From Davidsoniella eucalypti (taxonomy: Eukaryota > Ascomycota > Sordariomycetes > Microascales > Ceratocystidaceae), in contig RMBW01000072.1 of assembly GCA_004009845.1 (NCBI GenBank), positions 62,001 to 126,000 on the forward strand: a DNA stretch of 64,000 nt, read 5' to 3'. The position numbers and the translations under genes were made by a program. This document shows positions 37,379 to 46,370 of this stretch, piece after piece; position 1 is the first letter of the stretch, and each line of letters begins with the position of its first letter. The notes under the pieces are model-generated. The model was not told where the DNA came from. It was given only the letters and a program-made list of their open reading frames with translations, and did no database searches.

Positions 37379-38761
37379 CTACAGGATTTCCTGGCGCAGA
37401 GGTATGTACTCCAACACATGCATGTCGTTGACACGTTTGATATTGCACCAGGGCTCACCATCCATCATGAGTATATCATCGCGGTGCATCCAGGTAATGT
37501 CGAACTTTTCAAGGGCACCGAGTGCGATAATGTTGGTATAGTACTCTGGTACACACCACACATCGGGGAACGTAACAAACTGGTTTCCGTTATGCGGTGT
37601 CTGGACGCAGATTTCCACCTTGCCCGAGCCAGTCACAGCTAGTTCCTGGCCGTGCGCATATATGGTTTCGCCAGGCTTTGCCGGCTCAAAGTCGTCCAGA
37701 CGTGATTTGTCGTTGCACACACACACGGTCGACGAGATGCTGAGGATCCAGCTCTTCTTAAGAGGGTGTGGTGGTGCGGTGACCTTGGTTTGTGATCGTG
37801 CCGCATCAGATGCAGTAGCCTTCGGGGCATCGTTTGTGTTCTGGAATGGTGGAGCGAGAGCTGCAGACGTCGTAAGGGGATTAAAGGCGTCCGATGAGCC
37901 TACCTTCGACTCGTTATATGAGGGGATGATAGAGGTCGCTCTGCTGTTCGCAAGCTCTTCTTCGACGGCCACGTCCCAGGGCCCAATAGTGCCGTTCGAT
38001 ACAACCGACGCGGATCCATTTGCCACAGAATGGCCCTCCGCAGTATCGGGAATTATGCCATCGGGGTAGTGCCGGGAACGAGCGTCGTTGATAAATGCCT
38101 GAAGCCGACTATCCTTCTTGAGCATGGCCTTGAGCTTAGTCTGGATCTTCGGCCGGGGAGCAAAGAAGATAGGACGGATTTCAGGAATGAAATAGAAGCA
38201 ATCTGGAACTCCGCCTGCGTGGGGAATGCCACAGAAACACTCCCGCGAATAGTCGACGTTTGGTAGTTCGCTCTTGGTAGCGGGCTTAATTGTGCCATTT
38301 ACATCGTGAGCATTAGACTGGTGATTGACCATTGGGTGATCGTTATTCGACTCCGACAGGAGACGCTTTGATGGCAGCCTGTGAGTCTCGGCCTTCAGGC
38401 AAGTCTGACGGTATTCTGTCTTCAGATAGTTGAGGTAAGTGTCTTCAATAACCTCAAGGGTAGGTTCGCCTAAGCCCTTGAGCCGGCTAGTGCCTCCGTA
38501 GTGGTTGTTATACACATCAAGCAGCCGGCTGATAGAGTCTATGAACTCTCGCATAGGATTGTATGGATCAGTGAATGGAGCGCCAATCTCGACACCGGCG
38601 TTCCAGCACGTGAGGACGTCCTGAACCCATTCTTGAGTGCCCAATCGTGTGCTCGGCGCATTGATAAGGCTACGCCATTTCTGGCGCAAATCCCAACATT
38701 TTTGGAAGTTGCTTTCAACGCGCTCCCACAGGGCCGCAGGTGATGCTGATGATGATTCCAT
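37379..38761 (-). CDS. copia-retrotransposon-derived Gag/protease-like protein, catalytic motif lost
   Basis: A single open frame of 460 residues. Residues about 10-120 resemble the helical Gag of Pezizomycotina copia elements. A zinc knuckle follows (C175, C177, H181, C188, in ECFCGIPHAGG...DC), then FIPEIRP and KIQTKLKAMLKK as in those Gags. Residues 338-410 align with the copia aspartic protease: WIL, then CNDKSRLDDF, GSGKVEI and VPEYYTNIIALGAL, ending in a gag-pre-integrase-like MHVLEYIP. The catalytic D-S/T-G is replaced by S341-I342-S343, so protease activity is not expected. No integrase or reverse transcriptase follows the stop, and no LTRs were recognised. An intact 1.4-kb frame without pol suggests either recent decay or a co-opted host gene. 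A TATATAAAAA-like sequence lies about 200 bp upstream. The start is the first ATG, preceded by a CT-rich stretch. Confidence 0.8.
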   Translation of the reverse strand: MESSSASPAALWERVESNFQKCWDLRQKWRSLINAPSTRLGTQEWVQDVLTCWNAGVEIGAPFTDPYNPMREFIDSISRLLDVYNNHYGGTSRLKGLGEPTLEVIEDTYLNYLKTEYRQTCLKAETHRLPSKRLLSESNNDHPMVNHQSNAHDVNGTIKPATKSELPNVDYSRECFCGIPHAGGVPDCFYFIPEIRPIFFAPRPKIQTKLKAMLKKDSRLQAFINDARSRHYPDGIIPDTAEGHSVANGSASVVSNGTIGPWDVAVEEELANSRATSIIPSYNESKVGSSDAFNPLTTSAALAPPFQNTNDAPKATASDAARSQTKVTAPPHPLKKSWILSISSTVCVCNDKSRLDDFEPAKPGETIYAHGQELAVTGSGKVEICVQTPHNGNQFVTFPDVWCVPEYYTNIIALGALEKFDITWMHRDDILMMDGEPWCNIKRVNDMHVLEYIPLRQEIL

Positions 38762-38819
38762 GATAGCCGTACGGATGAAAGAAAAGAAAGACAGATTTTG
38801 CGACGCAAGGTCGGCTTAA

Positions 38820-40104
38820 AATCGCGTAATAGAACCGGATTTCAGTAAGGTAAACAATAGGGGTTTTAAGTAGATACTGATAGGGATGAATTCTCGATAG
38901 TGGCCGGACAGATAAGTGGCTAGCAGATATATGGGTTTTCTTGGTGAGATGATCAATTTTTATATATTCTGTAACAAGCAAACATCTTTGTTTTGGGTTG
39001 ATTTTCTTATGCTAACCTAAAGTGGGTCGGTCACTAGGAAAAATCAGGGAGGAATCGTTCACCATCGGCAAAACTTAGGAGTTTCAAGCGTGGCGGCAAA
39101 CTATAAATTGGTAGTTGTACGGTATAAGCTAGCTATCTTTCCAATACTAGATATCTATGTAATAGGAAATATCATTTAAACGCCATGGACTTGTCCTGAT
39201 TGTTCCTCTATTCCTCTAGGCAAAAATGCCAGCCTTTTGCTGCTCGTGAAGATTATTAGACACATGTGAATATGATTCCACATGATAACCCACAACTAGG
39301 GTTAATTCGCCCGACGACCAAATGAAGACCGGATTAAATATTAGCCATCATCTCGGCCACTACACCAAATGTCTATCAAGATCATATTAGACTTACGATC
39401 TTACCACACATATGGTACTCTAGAAGTGAATAGTAGGTCGAATGCGGCTACTTTTCTATTAGTCAGTTCCGACTCTGGCACTACCACCTATTGGCACGGC
39501 CTAGAAGCGAGTGCATTATTAAAAGTCCTATAAGATATAGCTTATCGGCGCATTCGCATTTCGTTAGTTTGGTGATAGATACAGTTTGGGCAAGTGGTGA
39601 ACTAGTTGACCTGCTGACTGGCCGGGAATGGAAGCAATGATAAAGTCACAATACCTAACTGGCCTGTAAAGAAAGGAAAGAGCGACCAGAGAGGAAATAG
39701 AAACTAGCTCATGAGCAAATATAGAGACTGTTAGTACATGACTAGTTGCCATTCGAATGAAGCTAAGTGAAAATGCGGATGAAATGGCCTTGAGTGGCCA
39801 TTTATTCAGAGTTTTCATTTATCCATCGTCAGTACCGCATTGGATTAGTGTCATTTCCTACTGCTTTTCCTTCGTTATAGAAGGACATCAGTTCTTTTAC
39901 AGTCCTATTTCAAACTTATCTAGGACACCATCTTTTCTGCTCCAGACAGACTGCTTGCTATATGCATTCTATCTTGACATAGCATTCGAACAAGCCTACC
40001 TTAACATCGTTTACTGCACAAAGATTTCTTTACATGATCTTTTCCATCGGAAGCTACCAGCTATTCTCTGATCTATCTCTGCTATCACTGCATTCTGCAT
40101 CGCA
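38820..40104. other. intergenic region between divergent Gag-like and orphan genes
   Basis: About 1.3 kb separates two divergently transcribed genes. It contains a minus-strand TATA-like sequence near 38,957-38,967 and a telobox (TAGGGTTAATTC) near 39,298. The frames here are short and unsupported. It probably holds both promoters. Confidence 0.45.
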
Positions 40105-42126
40105 ATGTCTGACCTGATTGATATCGACAGCGGTCGCAAAAAACGTAACAAGGACGCCCTCTTCAAGCGGGACAGAATTCTCGATGCTGCTCGACATGAA
40201 CTGCCGCCTTGTTTTCTCAACAGAGCTTCTGCGCTCTTGAACACGAAAAACACTTCGATTTCGCCTGCCCTGCACTTGCACATGCGTATGTGCGTGCTTC
40301 AGAAGCATCTCACATTCAGTCTTTACATGAACGACTTCATCAAGCATGTCGAGGTTGACTTTGAGCGCGGAACGACTGTTTGCTACACAGCCTACGTCCA
40401 TCTGATTCATCGAATTCAATCCCGCATCGGACCCGCTGTTGTTGACAACATTGGCGACCTCGCTAAGCGCCTGTCGCCTTTCCTGAGTTCTACTTGTCTC
40501 ATTCACCTTCAGGCCCGCTACAAAGCATTCGACAAGCTTGTTGGCGGCTCTGCCTCCGACAACATTATCCAGACCCGCACCGTTTCGCAGTGGCTCTTAG
40601 CCATGCTGAGAGCCATTGTTGACTATGTTGCCAACATGCCAATCGACAAACTGGCCGTTATGAACAAGGCACCCCATCTAATTATGGATTCGCCTGCCGT
40701 CAAGCCTAAGAAATTCGACGAATTACTGGCCGATATTCAGCAGGTCAAGCGCCCGATCCAGATCGAAATCACGGGCCACAACTTGATTGAGGCCTGGAAC
40801 AACAACAAGCAGATCCAGGCCATGTTCCCGGCTCCGGACGAGAAATGGGCCCCGTCCTCCGAGAGACAACCCACTTCATTGGGATCGCAATCGAATTCCG
40901 TTAAATCTGTCTGCGACCACTACCTAGCTGCCAACATGATGCGGGGCGACAGAGTGCCCAGCCACAGAGTCCCGGTGTCATTTCCGAAGAGAGGTGGTTG
41001 CTCTTTTTTGCCCATCCACCACCCGGCGCTCGAGTCGTACTTCTCGCCCTTCCATGCCTACTTGATCCAGGCCTTCGAATTGGAAGTTATCCAAAACATC
41101 GGCAACGAAGTTAGCGGCGCCTACATTAACCAAAAATGGTCGCACAGCCCGTCACAGAGTGACTTCACTGGCATCGCAATCAATCGCCATTCAGGCGACC
41201 GATTCCACGTCCAAGAGGACAGCACCGCCACTTCATCTGGTGAAGTTTCCTCCTCCGGCCTGCCTGATGGCATGACCCACCACGCATTCGACCAGGGCTC
41301 CGAAGAGAAGCTCTTGAAATACGTATTCAAGACTGAGTCGCAATGGGACTATCACGACTACAACATCTGGAGCGTGGGTGCCATTTCTCGTCTGCACCAA
41401 AGCCGGCCCAAGAACCAATCTTGGCCCGACCTGATCTTTGCCCGTGAGCAGAGTCAGCCTACACAGTTCTTCACTAAGACGTGTAAGATTCCCCCGCAGG
41501 CACTGTGGAAGACCGGCTGGAGCAACGGCCCCAGCATAATCAAGCTATTCGAGGACATTTCGCAGACCGTCACCATCAAATTTGTCCAGATCGAAAAGCC
41601 CCGCAAATCGCTGATCGGCAACGTTATATCTCGCTTGAGATTCATCGGCATCTCAAAGAGCGACAAGAAGACCATCAGTCCAGCTCCGGTCGAAGAGACT
41701 GAGCCACAGCATCCCGGAGCTGGAATCAGCTCTCCCGAACTGCCGGTTATTCCCGAGAATCCGAAGGCTGCGATCAAAAACAACGTCAAGTTTGACCTGG
41801 AGCGCAACACTACGCTCCAAATCTCCCGGAGAAACACCCGCAAGTCTAGCAAGTCCAAGAAAAAGAAGCGCCGTTCGCGTACCAAGGTAGCTGTGACTCA
41901 AAGGGATTCGTCCGTTGTTGAAGAGGATTTCGATCAAACCATCAAAGATAATACGAAACATAACTCCCAGTATAACCTCGATGATGATATCGATGATATT
42001 ATCCAATTTACTGTCGAAGATAATTTCGACCATAACACCCAATATATCGCCGAAGATGACGCCGAATATAACGGCGAAAGCAGCAAGATGGGAGCTATTC
42101 TATACGCGGTTCAAGTCTCACATTAA
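40105..42126 (+). CDS. orphan 673-residue protein, family not recognised
   Basis: A single-exon gene with balanced codon use throughout. Residues 1-230 are predicted mainly helical and contain a histidine/cysteine-rich start (HMRMCVLQKHLTFSLYMND). The middle carries W, Y and P-rich segments (AYINQKWSHSPSQSD, QWDYHDYNIWSVGAISRLHQ) that look like a folded domain. Residues about 575-595 form a lysine/arginine cluster (SRRNTRKSSKSKKKKRRSR) that could be a nuclear localisation signal. The tail is acidic and asparagine-rich with a loose repeat (NSQYNLDDDIDD, then HNTQYIAEDDAEYN). No enzyme motif, membrane segment or named family was recognised. It is transcribed away from the Gag-like gene, so a transposon or accessory origin is possible but unproven. 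The first ATG lies in CATCGCAATG. Confidence 0.75.
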   Translation: MSDLIDIDSGRKKRNKDALFKRDRILDAARHELPPCFLNRASALLNTKNTSISPALHLHMRMCVLQKHLTFSLYMNDFIKHVEVDFERGTTVCYTAYVHLIHRIQSRIGPAVVDNIGDLAKRLSPFLSSTCLIHLQARYKAFDKLVGGSASDNIIQTRTVSQWLLAMLRAIVDYVANMPIDKLAVMNKAPHLIMDSPAVKPKKFDELLADIQQVKRPIQIEITGHNLIEAWNNNKQIQAMFPAPDEKWAPSSERQPTSLGSQSNSVKSVCDHYLAANMMRGDRVPSHRVPVSFPKRGGCSFLPIHHPALESYFSPFHAYLIQAFELEVIQNIGNEVSGAYINQKWSHSPSQSDFTGIAINRHSGDRFHVQEDSTATSSGEVSSSGLPDGMTHHAFDQGSEEKLLKYVFKTESQWDYHDYNIWSVGAISRLHQSRPKNQSWPDLIFAREQSQPTQFFTKTCKIPPQALWKTGWSNGPSIIKLFEDISQTVTIKFVQIEKPRKSLIGNVISRLRFIGISKSDKKTISPAPVEETEPQHPGAGISSPELPVIPENPKAAIKNNVKFDLERNTTLQISRRNTRKSSKSKKKKRRSRTKVAVTQRDSSVVEEDFDQTIKDNTKHNSQYNLDDDIDDIIQFTVEDNFDHNTQYIAEDDAEYNGESSKMGAILYAVQVSH

Positions 42127-43088
42127 TAAGATATATGGTCTACACTCAGCCGACATTCAAATCGTTGTTTATTATCTTCATATTTTGATAAAGTTACTAT
42201 TATCTTCTAAGTAATTCAATAACATACCTATAATCAATCGCCCCAATTAAAACATAGATGTAATCTAGCCAATCAGTGATGACAAGATACTTGTGCCATA
42301 TTCTATCTATATTCTTCTGGTTCCTGGACTAAAATTTAAATGTCGAATTGATCACATCGTAAAAGTTGTAGCCCTGAGAAAAGAACGCCCTGCTTATATG
42401 TAGCCATGATATCATACAGTTATGAACACTATTTGTTAAGCATGGTTAAGCAGCCTCATTAATTCACATCTAACATTGTAGATCATGACATGAATTGATA
42501 ATTGCATACTTATAATTGAGTGAAAGTGTAATTTTATATGGAGACCAGCCTAAACGATCTTGGCTAAATTAAGCCAAGAATAGAAAGTGATTTATATCAA
42601 GGTAAGCGTGAAGAATCATCAATAATCACGGCGACTTTGTGAACACTGTATTAGTGTCTTTAAAATAAAAAAATAAAATAAAAAAAGACCATACATGCAT
42701 GTACACGATATGACATATATGAGTCCTTGTTGCTTGAAGATGAGTCTTGACTTAAACCTATCACACAAAGGGTAAAAAGTAGGGTACCTTCGATAATGAG
42801 AACCTCATGATATGTAGCATGCATGTGCCAGTCGAAGCCTCGCGATTAAGTTAAACCCGAGTGAGGCTATTTACATTCGCCACTATAGAACGTAGCAACA
42901 CTTTTGCCTAATTATACATAAACATCTGCCAAATAGCAGCAGATAGAAACTACATATAAACACTGCTCGATGTCCCTGTATCATCTCTATGTTTATCTAC
43001 ACTCAACTTACAAATTTTAGCTTTCCAATCTCATTACATATAGCCACTCACTTAGAAGAATAGTACTGTTCAGTATAATACTACAAAC
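42127..43088. other. intergenic region with a small palindrome
   Basis: AT-rich, no gene. A 7-bp stem (CTTGGCT/AGCCAAG, six-base loop) lies at 42,559-42,578. Poly-A/T-rich AAAATAAAA repeats lie near 42,660-42,690. Confidence 0.5.
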
Positions 43089-43637
43089 ATGCCTTCTTAC
43101 TCAAATCACGAGTCTCCACGTCTCAACAACTACTGGATCCCCCGGTGGAATATCGACCGTAAGATAATTACGCGGGAGTTGAGACTGCTTCTCGGTCCGT
43201 ACTCTACTGTACGCCCCTTCACCAGAAATGTAAGAACAACACCCGTAAAGAGACGCCTTGATGTTATACTGCTAACGCTGTTTAATCTTTGAGATGGTAG
43301 GGTGACGATGGCTTTCTCATCTCAACTCCTGGTAAATGCTTAACAGATGTAAGTCACTACGATTATCTCGCTATGTTCTTGTAGGAGTAGATATTGACGC
43401 TTACTTGGGTACCCTCGTTGACAGGAGCAAATCGACGAGATATGTCAAAAGTCTCAGCAAGTTTCCGACCAAAGGATAGCTGCAAAAACGAGAACCTCCC
43501 CATCTGCCAAGAGTCTTAAGCGTCCACTTCACCAACCTATTTTGATGTATTCTCCACGAAGAAAACACTACCATAGAAGGGCATACCGTACAGACCAAAA
43601 ACACAATACTAACAAAGCAAGCTCGTGTTATAATTAG
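43089..43637 (+). CDS. small conserved ascomycete protein (133 residues)
   Basis: Three exons, 43,089-43,229, 43,301-43,348 and 43,425-43,637, give 133 residues; both introns fall between codons. Donors are GTAAGA and GTAAGT; acceptors are GGTAG and GACAG, and the first intron has a GCTAAC branch site. The conserved part spans the junctions: WIPRWNIDRKIITREL, LGPYSTVRPFTRN, GDDGFLISTPG, then LTDEQIDEICQKS. This pattern (W-x-P-x-W-x-I, L-G-P-x-A/S-T-V-R-x-[FY], G-x-DG-[FY]-L-I-x-TPG, LT-x-EQID) is familiar from short uncharacterised Pezizomycotina proteins, whose role is unknown to me. The basic C-terminal tail is probably disordered. Using the earlier acceptor CTTGTAG in the second intron would give an immediate stop, which supports the chosen exon. 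Confidence 0.8.
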
Positions 43638-43852
43638 ATAGCACTCGAGAACTACATGACTTTCTCACTAGCCTTGTTGATCATTTATATACTTAGGCAT
43701 ATTGTAGTTGATCGTTCAATAAATACTCATAACTATATGACTTGGGTGTCATAACTCAAAAAGTGGTTTATAGAGATGATGACAGTCGTTTCACTGCAGA
43801 TTGATGATTAACAAATGTAAATGTAGTCTGAGAACTCTTTCACGAGAGACCT

Positions 43853-44311
43853 TTAGATATCAGCATCATCAGCATCTGAAGAAATAAGCATTTCATACTT
43901 TTCAAGGTCGAAGGCGCCTGCCGCCCAGATGCTCAAGCTCTGCACCGCTACAACCGTGAAGTGGCGAGTTCTAGATGGTTTGTGAATAGACGTTACAACA
44001 CCAAGTACGTTAACCCACGAGCCAAGAGACACATGGTCGGCAGTGATGGTTTCTAACTGCAAGCTGATGTCTATTGCTGCCTTTGTGCCATTTCCCTTCG
44101 GATAGTTGTGCTGCAGGGTTAACACTCCGGTCTCGATTGAGTAGTATGTGACACTTGGTATCAAGGTGTTAGAGTATGTAAGTTGGCGATGTTTTGAAGT
44201 TGGCGTTATTTTCTCTTACCAGCCTAGAAACCTCACTTTTTCATCAACCCTAGCGGTCACAAGATCTGATAGTAGATATAGCTTCGACGCTGTAGTCAGC
44301 GAGAACGCCAT
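43853..44311 (-). CDS. TEN1: CST telomere-capping complex subunit Ten1
   Basis: Two exons on the minus strand, 44,311-44,220 and 44,153-43,853, give 130 residues. The intron has a GTAAGA donor, a CTCTAAC branch site and a CCAAG acceptor, and it splits the cysteine codon in FLGCVTYYS after its second base. The order matches the fungal Ten1 OB fold: SKLYLLSDL, then KVRFLGCVTYYS, then LTLQHNYPK, a DISLQLE strand and the hallmark SLGSWVNVLGVVTS. Ten1 acts with Stn1 (and Cdc13 or Ctc1) to protect the telomeric single-stranded overhang and to regulate fill-in synthesis. Length is normal for the family. Its promoter carries TAGGGTTAA about 125-130 bp before the ATG. It is divergent from SNF7, with about 1.1 kb between. 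Confidence 0.9.
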
Positions 44312-44434
44312 AATGGGGTGTGGACATCGAATGGATAAAGGAGTGTTGTTTATCTTTTGCGTTAGTTGTACACAAATACTGTTATCAGAAGGGCTCAAGA
44401 CTCATTGTGGATAAAATAGGGTTTATGAGTGCTA

Positions 44435-44443
44435 TAGGGTTAA
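44435..44443. promoter_or_regulatory. telobox in the TEN1 promoter
   Basis: TAGGGTTAA lies 124-132 bp upstream of the TEN1 start codon; a second, weaker TAGGGTTT lies near 44,418. This is one TTAGGG-type unit. Regulation by a telobox-binding protein is inference. Confidence 0.4.
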
Positions 44444-44481
44444 GAGTGGCGCTTTTAAACTTTTGAGGAAAAGGCATGTTT

Positions 44482-44651
44482 GAAATTAGTGAGTAAATCA
44501 CTAATTTCTCAGTATGAAGTTTGCACAGCAATTCTGTTAGTGGGCTACCTGCGAAAGGTGGCAGCCTAACAGTTTCCGTCAGCTAGAAATCCCACCTTGT
44601 TTGAGGGGCGGTGGGCGAGCTTCTGGCAAGGCGCCTCGACTTCATGTGAAG
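44482..44651. other. run of hairpins between TEN1 and SNF7
   Basis: Four stems follow one another in 170 bp. They are an 11-bp perfect stem GAAATTAGTGA/TCACTAATTTC with a five-base loop (44,482-44,508); a compound hairpin with outer CTGTTAG/CTAACAG and inner ACCT/AGGT (44,534-44,572); CCCACC/GGTGGG (44,591-44,615); and CTTC/GAAG (44,640-44,651). The GC content rises relative to the flanks. It may be a structured non-coding RNA or a small inverted-repeat element inserted in the divergent promoter. No known snRNA or snoRNA consensus was recognised. Confidence 0.4.
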
Positions 44652-45408
44652 AGAAAGACTAGCCGACCGACCTGGCTTCTTGGCCTCTGGATCTATTTAG
44701 CCTCTTTGTTGGAACCGTATCTGACTTTGATTGTTTTTATTCACGATATATCGAACAAGAGGGTGTTCCCATTCTGAAATCAAAAGAGTGAGTTCTGATA
44801 TAGTCATTTACTGCCAAAATATAAAGCCTACAGGCAGATTTAGGCGCCTTTGCCAGCCTAAGCCGGTTATACCTTCAGTGGGTTACTTACTGATGCTTTC
44901 TCCAGCTTTCTATTGCGGCCTTCGTCATTTCGCTGACCCCACCAATAGACTGATTATCTAGTCGGTCTTCCGCAGATATTCAAAGAAGGTCCTTGAGCAA
45001 AAAAAATCCCAATCGTCGACTATCTCTACCTTTCCCCTCGTCCAATATACTCGCCATCTAACGAAGTCAACGAAGTACTTCTGCGCGATAATTACTACGA
45101 GCTTCTCGTACACCAACTCTCGATCCGTATCTCCGACCGCCTCCCAGAGAGGTATTAATATCTCTCGCCATTTTTCGCTTTTCCTTAATCTTCCTCCGCT
45201 TCTCTATCTAGCACCGGCCTTGATCATCCTCGCCGACATCTAACTCGAATCCGCGATAACCGCCTTATCTCCAGATTGTGAGCCTTGTACTCCCACTAGC
45301 TTTGGCGAACACAAACCGCAGCAGGTTACAAGCGCAAGGCCTTTTTCGCCCAACGAATCTCTTATCTCTTAATACTCTCTTCAACACCACCCCTCCTCAT
45401 ATCTGGAA

Positions 45409-46370
45409 ATGTGGTCCTGGTTCGGAGGCGGTGCCGCCAACAAGAAGGATAGCCCCAAGAATGCTATCGTGGGTCTGCGCTCACAGCTCGAGATGCTCCA
45501 GAAGCGTGAACGGCATCTACAGAACCAGATGGACGAGCAAGATGCGATTGCGCGCAAGAACGTGACCACCAACAAGAACCGTAAGTTATCGTACTCTGAA
45601 CCCGGAGATAGCCACTACAGCTACCAGCGTTGTATATTGTAGTATAGTATATGCTATCGGTCCCAGATATTTTTCCAACATGCCGTTACTCACCCTTTAT
45701 TTTGCTTTGTGAACAGTTGCCAAGGCTGCCTTGAGACGCAAGAAGGCGCATGAACACAGCCTAGAACAGACGCAGGCCCAGATTGTGACTATGGAACAGC
45801 AAGTCAACGCGATAGAGTCGGCAAACATCAACATGGAGACGCTGGCGGCGATGCAGCGGGCCGGTGCTGCCATGAAGCAGATTCACGGCAAGCTCACGGC
45901 AGACAAAGTCGACCAGACCATGTACGTTGAAATCCTAATCTTAGCTTCAGCTCTCATACGAGTAAAGGCATGGCTTGTTCACATGTCGAGCATATCAACT
46001 AACATTTGCTTCAGGGAGGATCTCCGCGAACAAAACGCCCTCAGCGACGAAATCGTTGGAGCTATCACAAACAACCAGCTCGGAAACGATATTCCCGACT
46101 ACGAACTGGAAGACGAGCTCGAGGCTCTCCAGCAGGAACAGCTGGACGACGAACTACTCAAGACCGGAACTGTGCCCGTCTCAGATGCTATCCATCGGAT
46201 GCCTGTGGTGGCAACTGGCCCTAGTAAGTATTTTTGTGTAATTTTCACATGTATCATTATCTTGTTCTTCTCTGACACAATAAACCTTAGTCAAGGGAAA
46301 GACGCCTGTGGCCGAAGAAGACGACGAGGAAGCGGAGCTACGGAAGCTTCAAGCAGAGATGGCAATGTAA
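45409..46370 (+). CDS. SNF7: ESCRT-III core subunit Snf7/Vps32
   Basis: Four exons, 45,409-45,580, 45,717-45,921, 46,015-46,223 and 46,291-46,370, give 221 residues, a normal length. Donors are GTAAGT, GTACGT and GTAAGT, with CTAAC-type branch sites and CAG/TAG acceptors. The start MWSWFGGG is the membrane-inserting N-terminus typical of Snf7. It is followed by the basic helix hairpin (QLEMLQKRERHLQNQMDEQ, then AALRRKKAHE), helix 3 with INMETLAAMQRAGAAMKQIH, and the acidic C-terminal half (DYELEDELEALQQEQLDDELL). The last helix, EAELRKLQAEMAM, is the site bound by Bro1/ALIX-type regulators. Snf7 polymerises on endosomes to drive vesicle formation and membrane cutting. The last exon is short, as is common in ascomycete orthologues. 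Confidence 0.96.

Noticed and set aside
37640..38070. 149-codon plus-strand frame opposite the Gag-like gene
   Set aside because: Antisense to a frame with clear Gag/protease similarity; no independent support.
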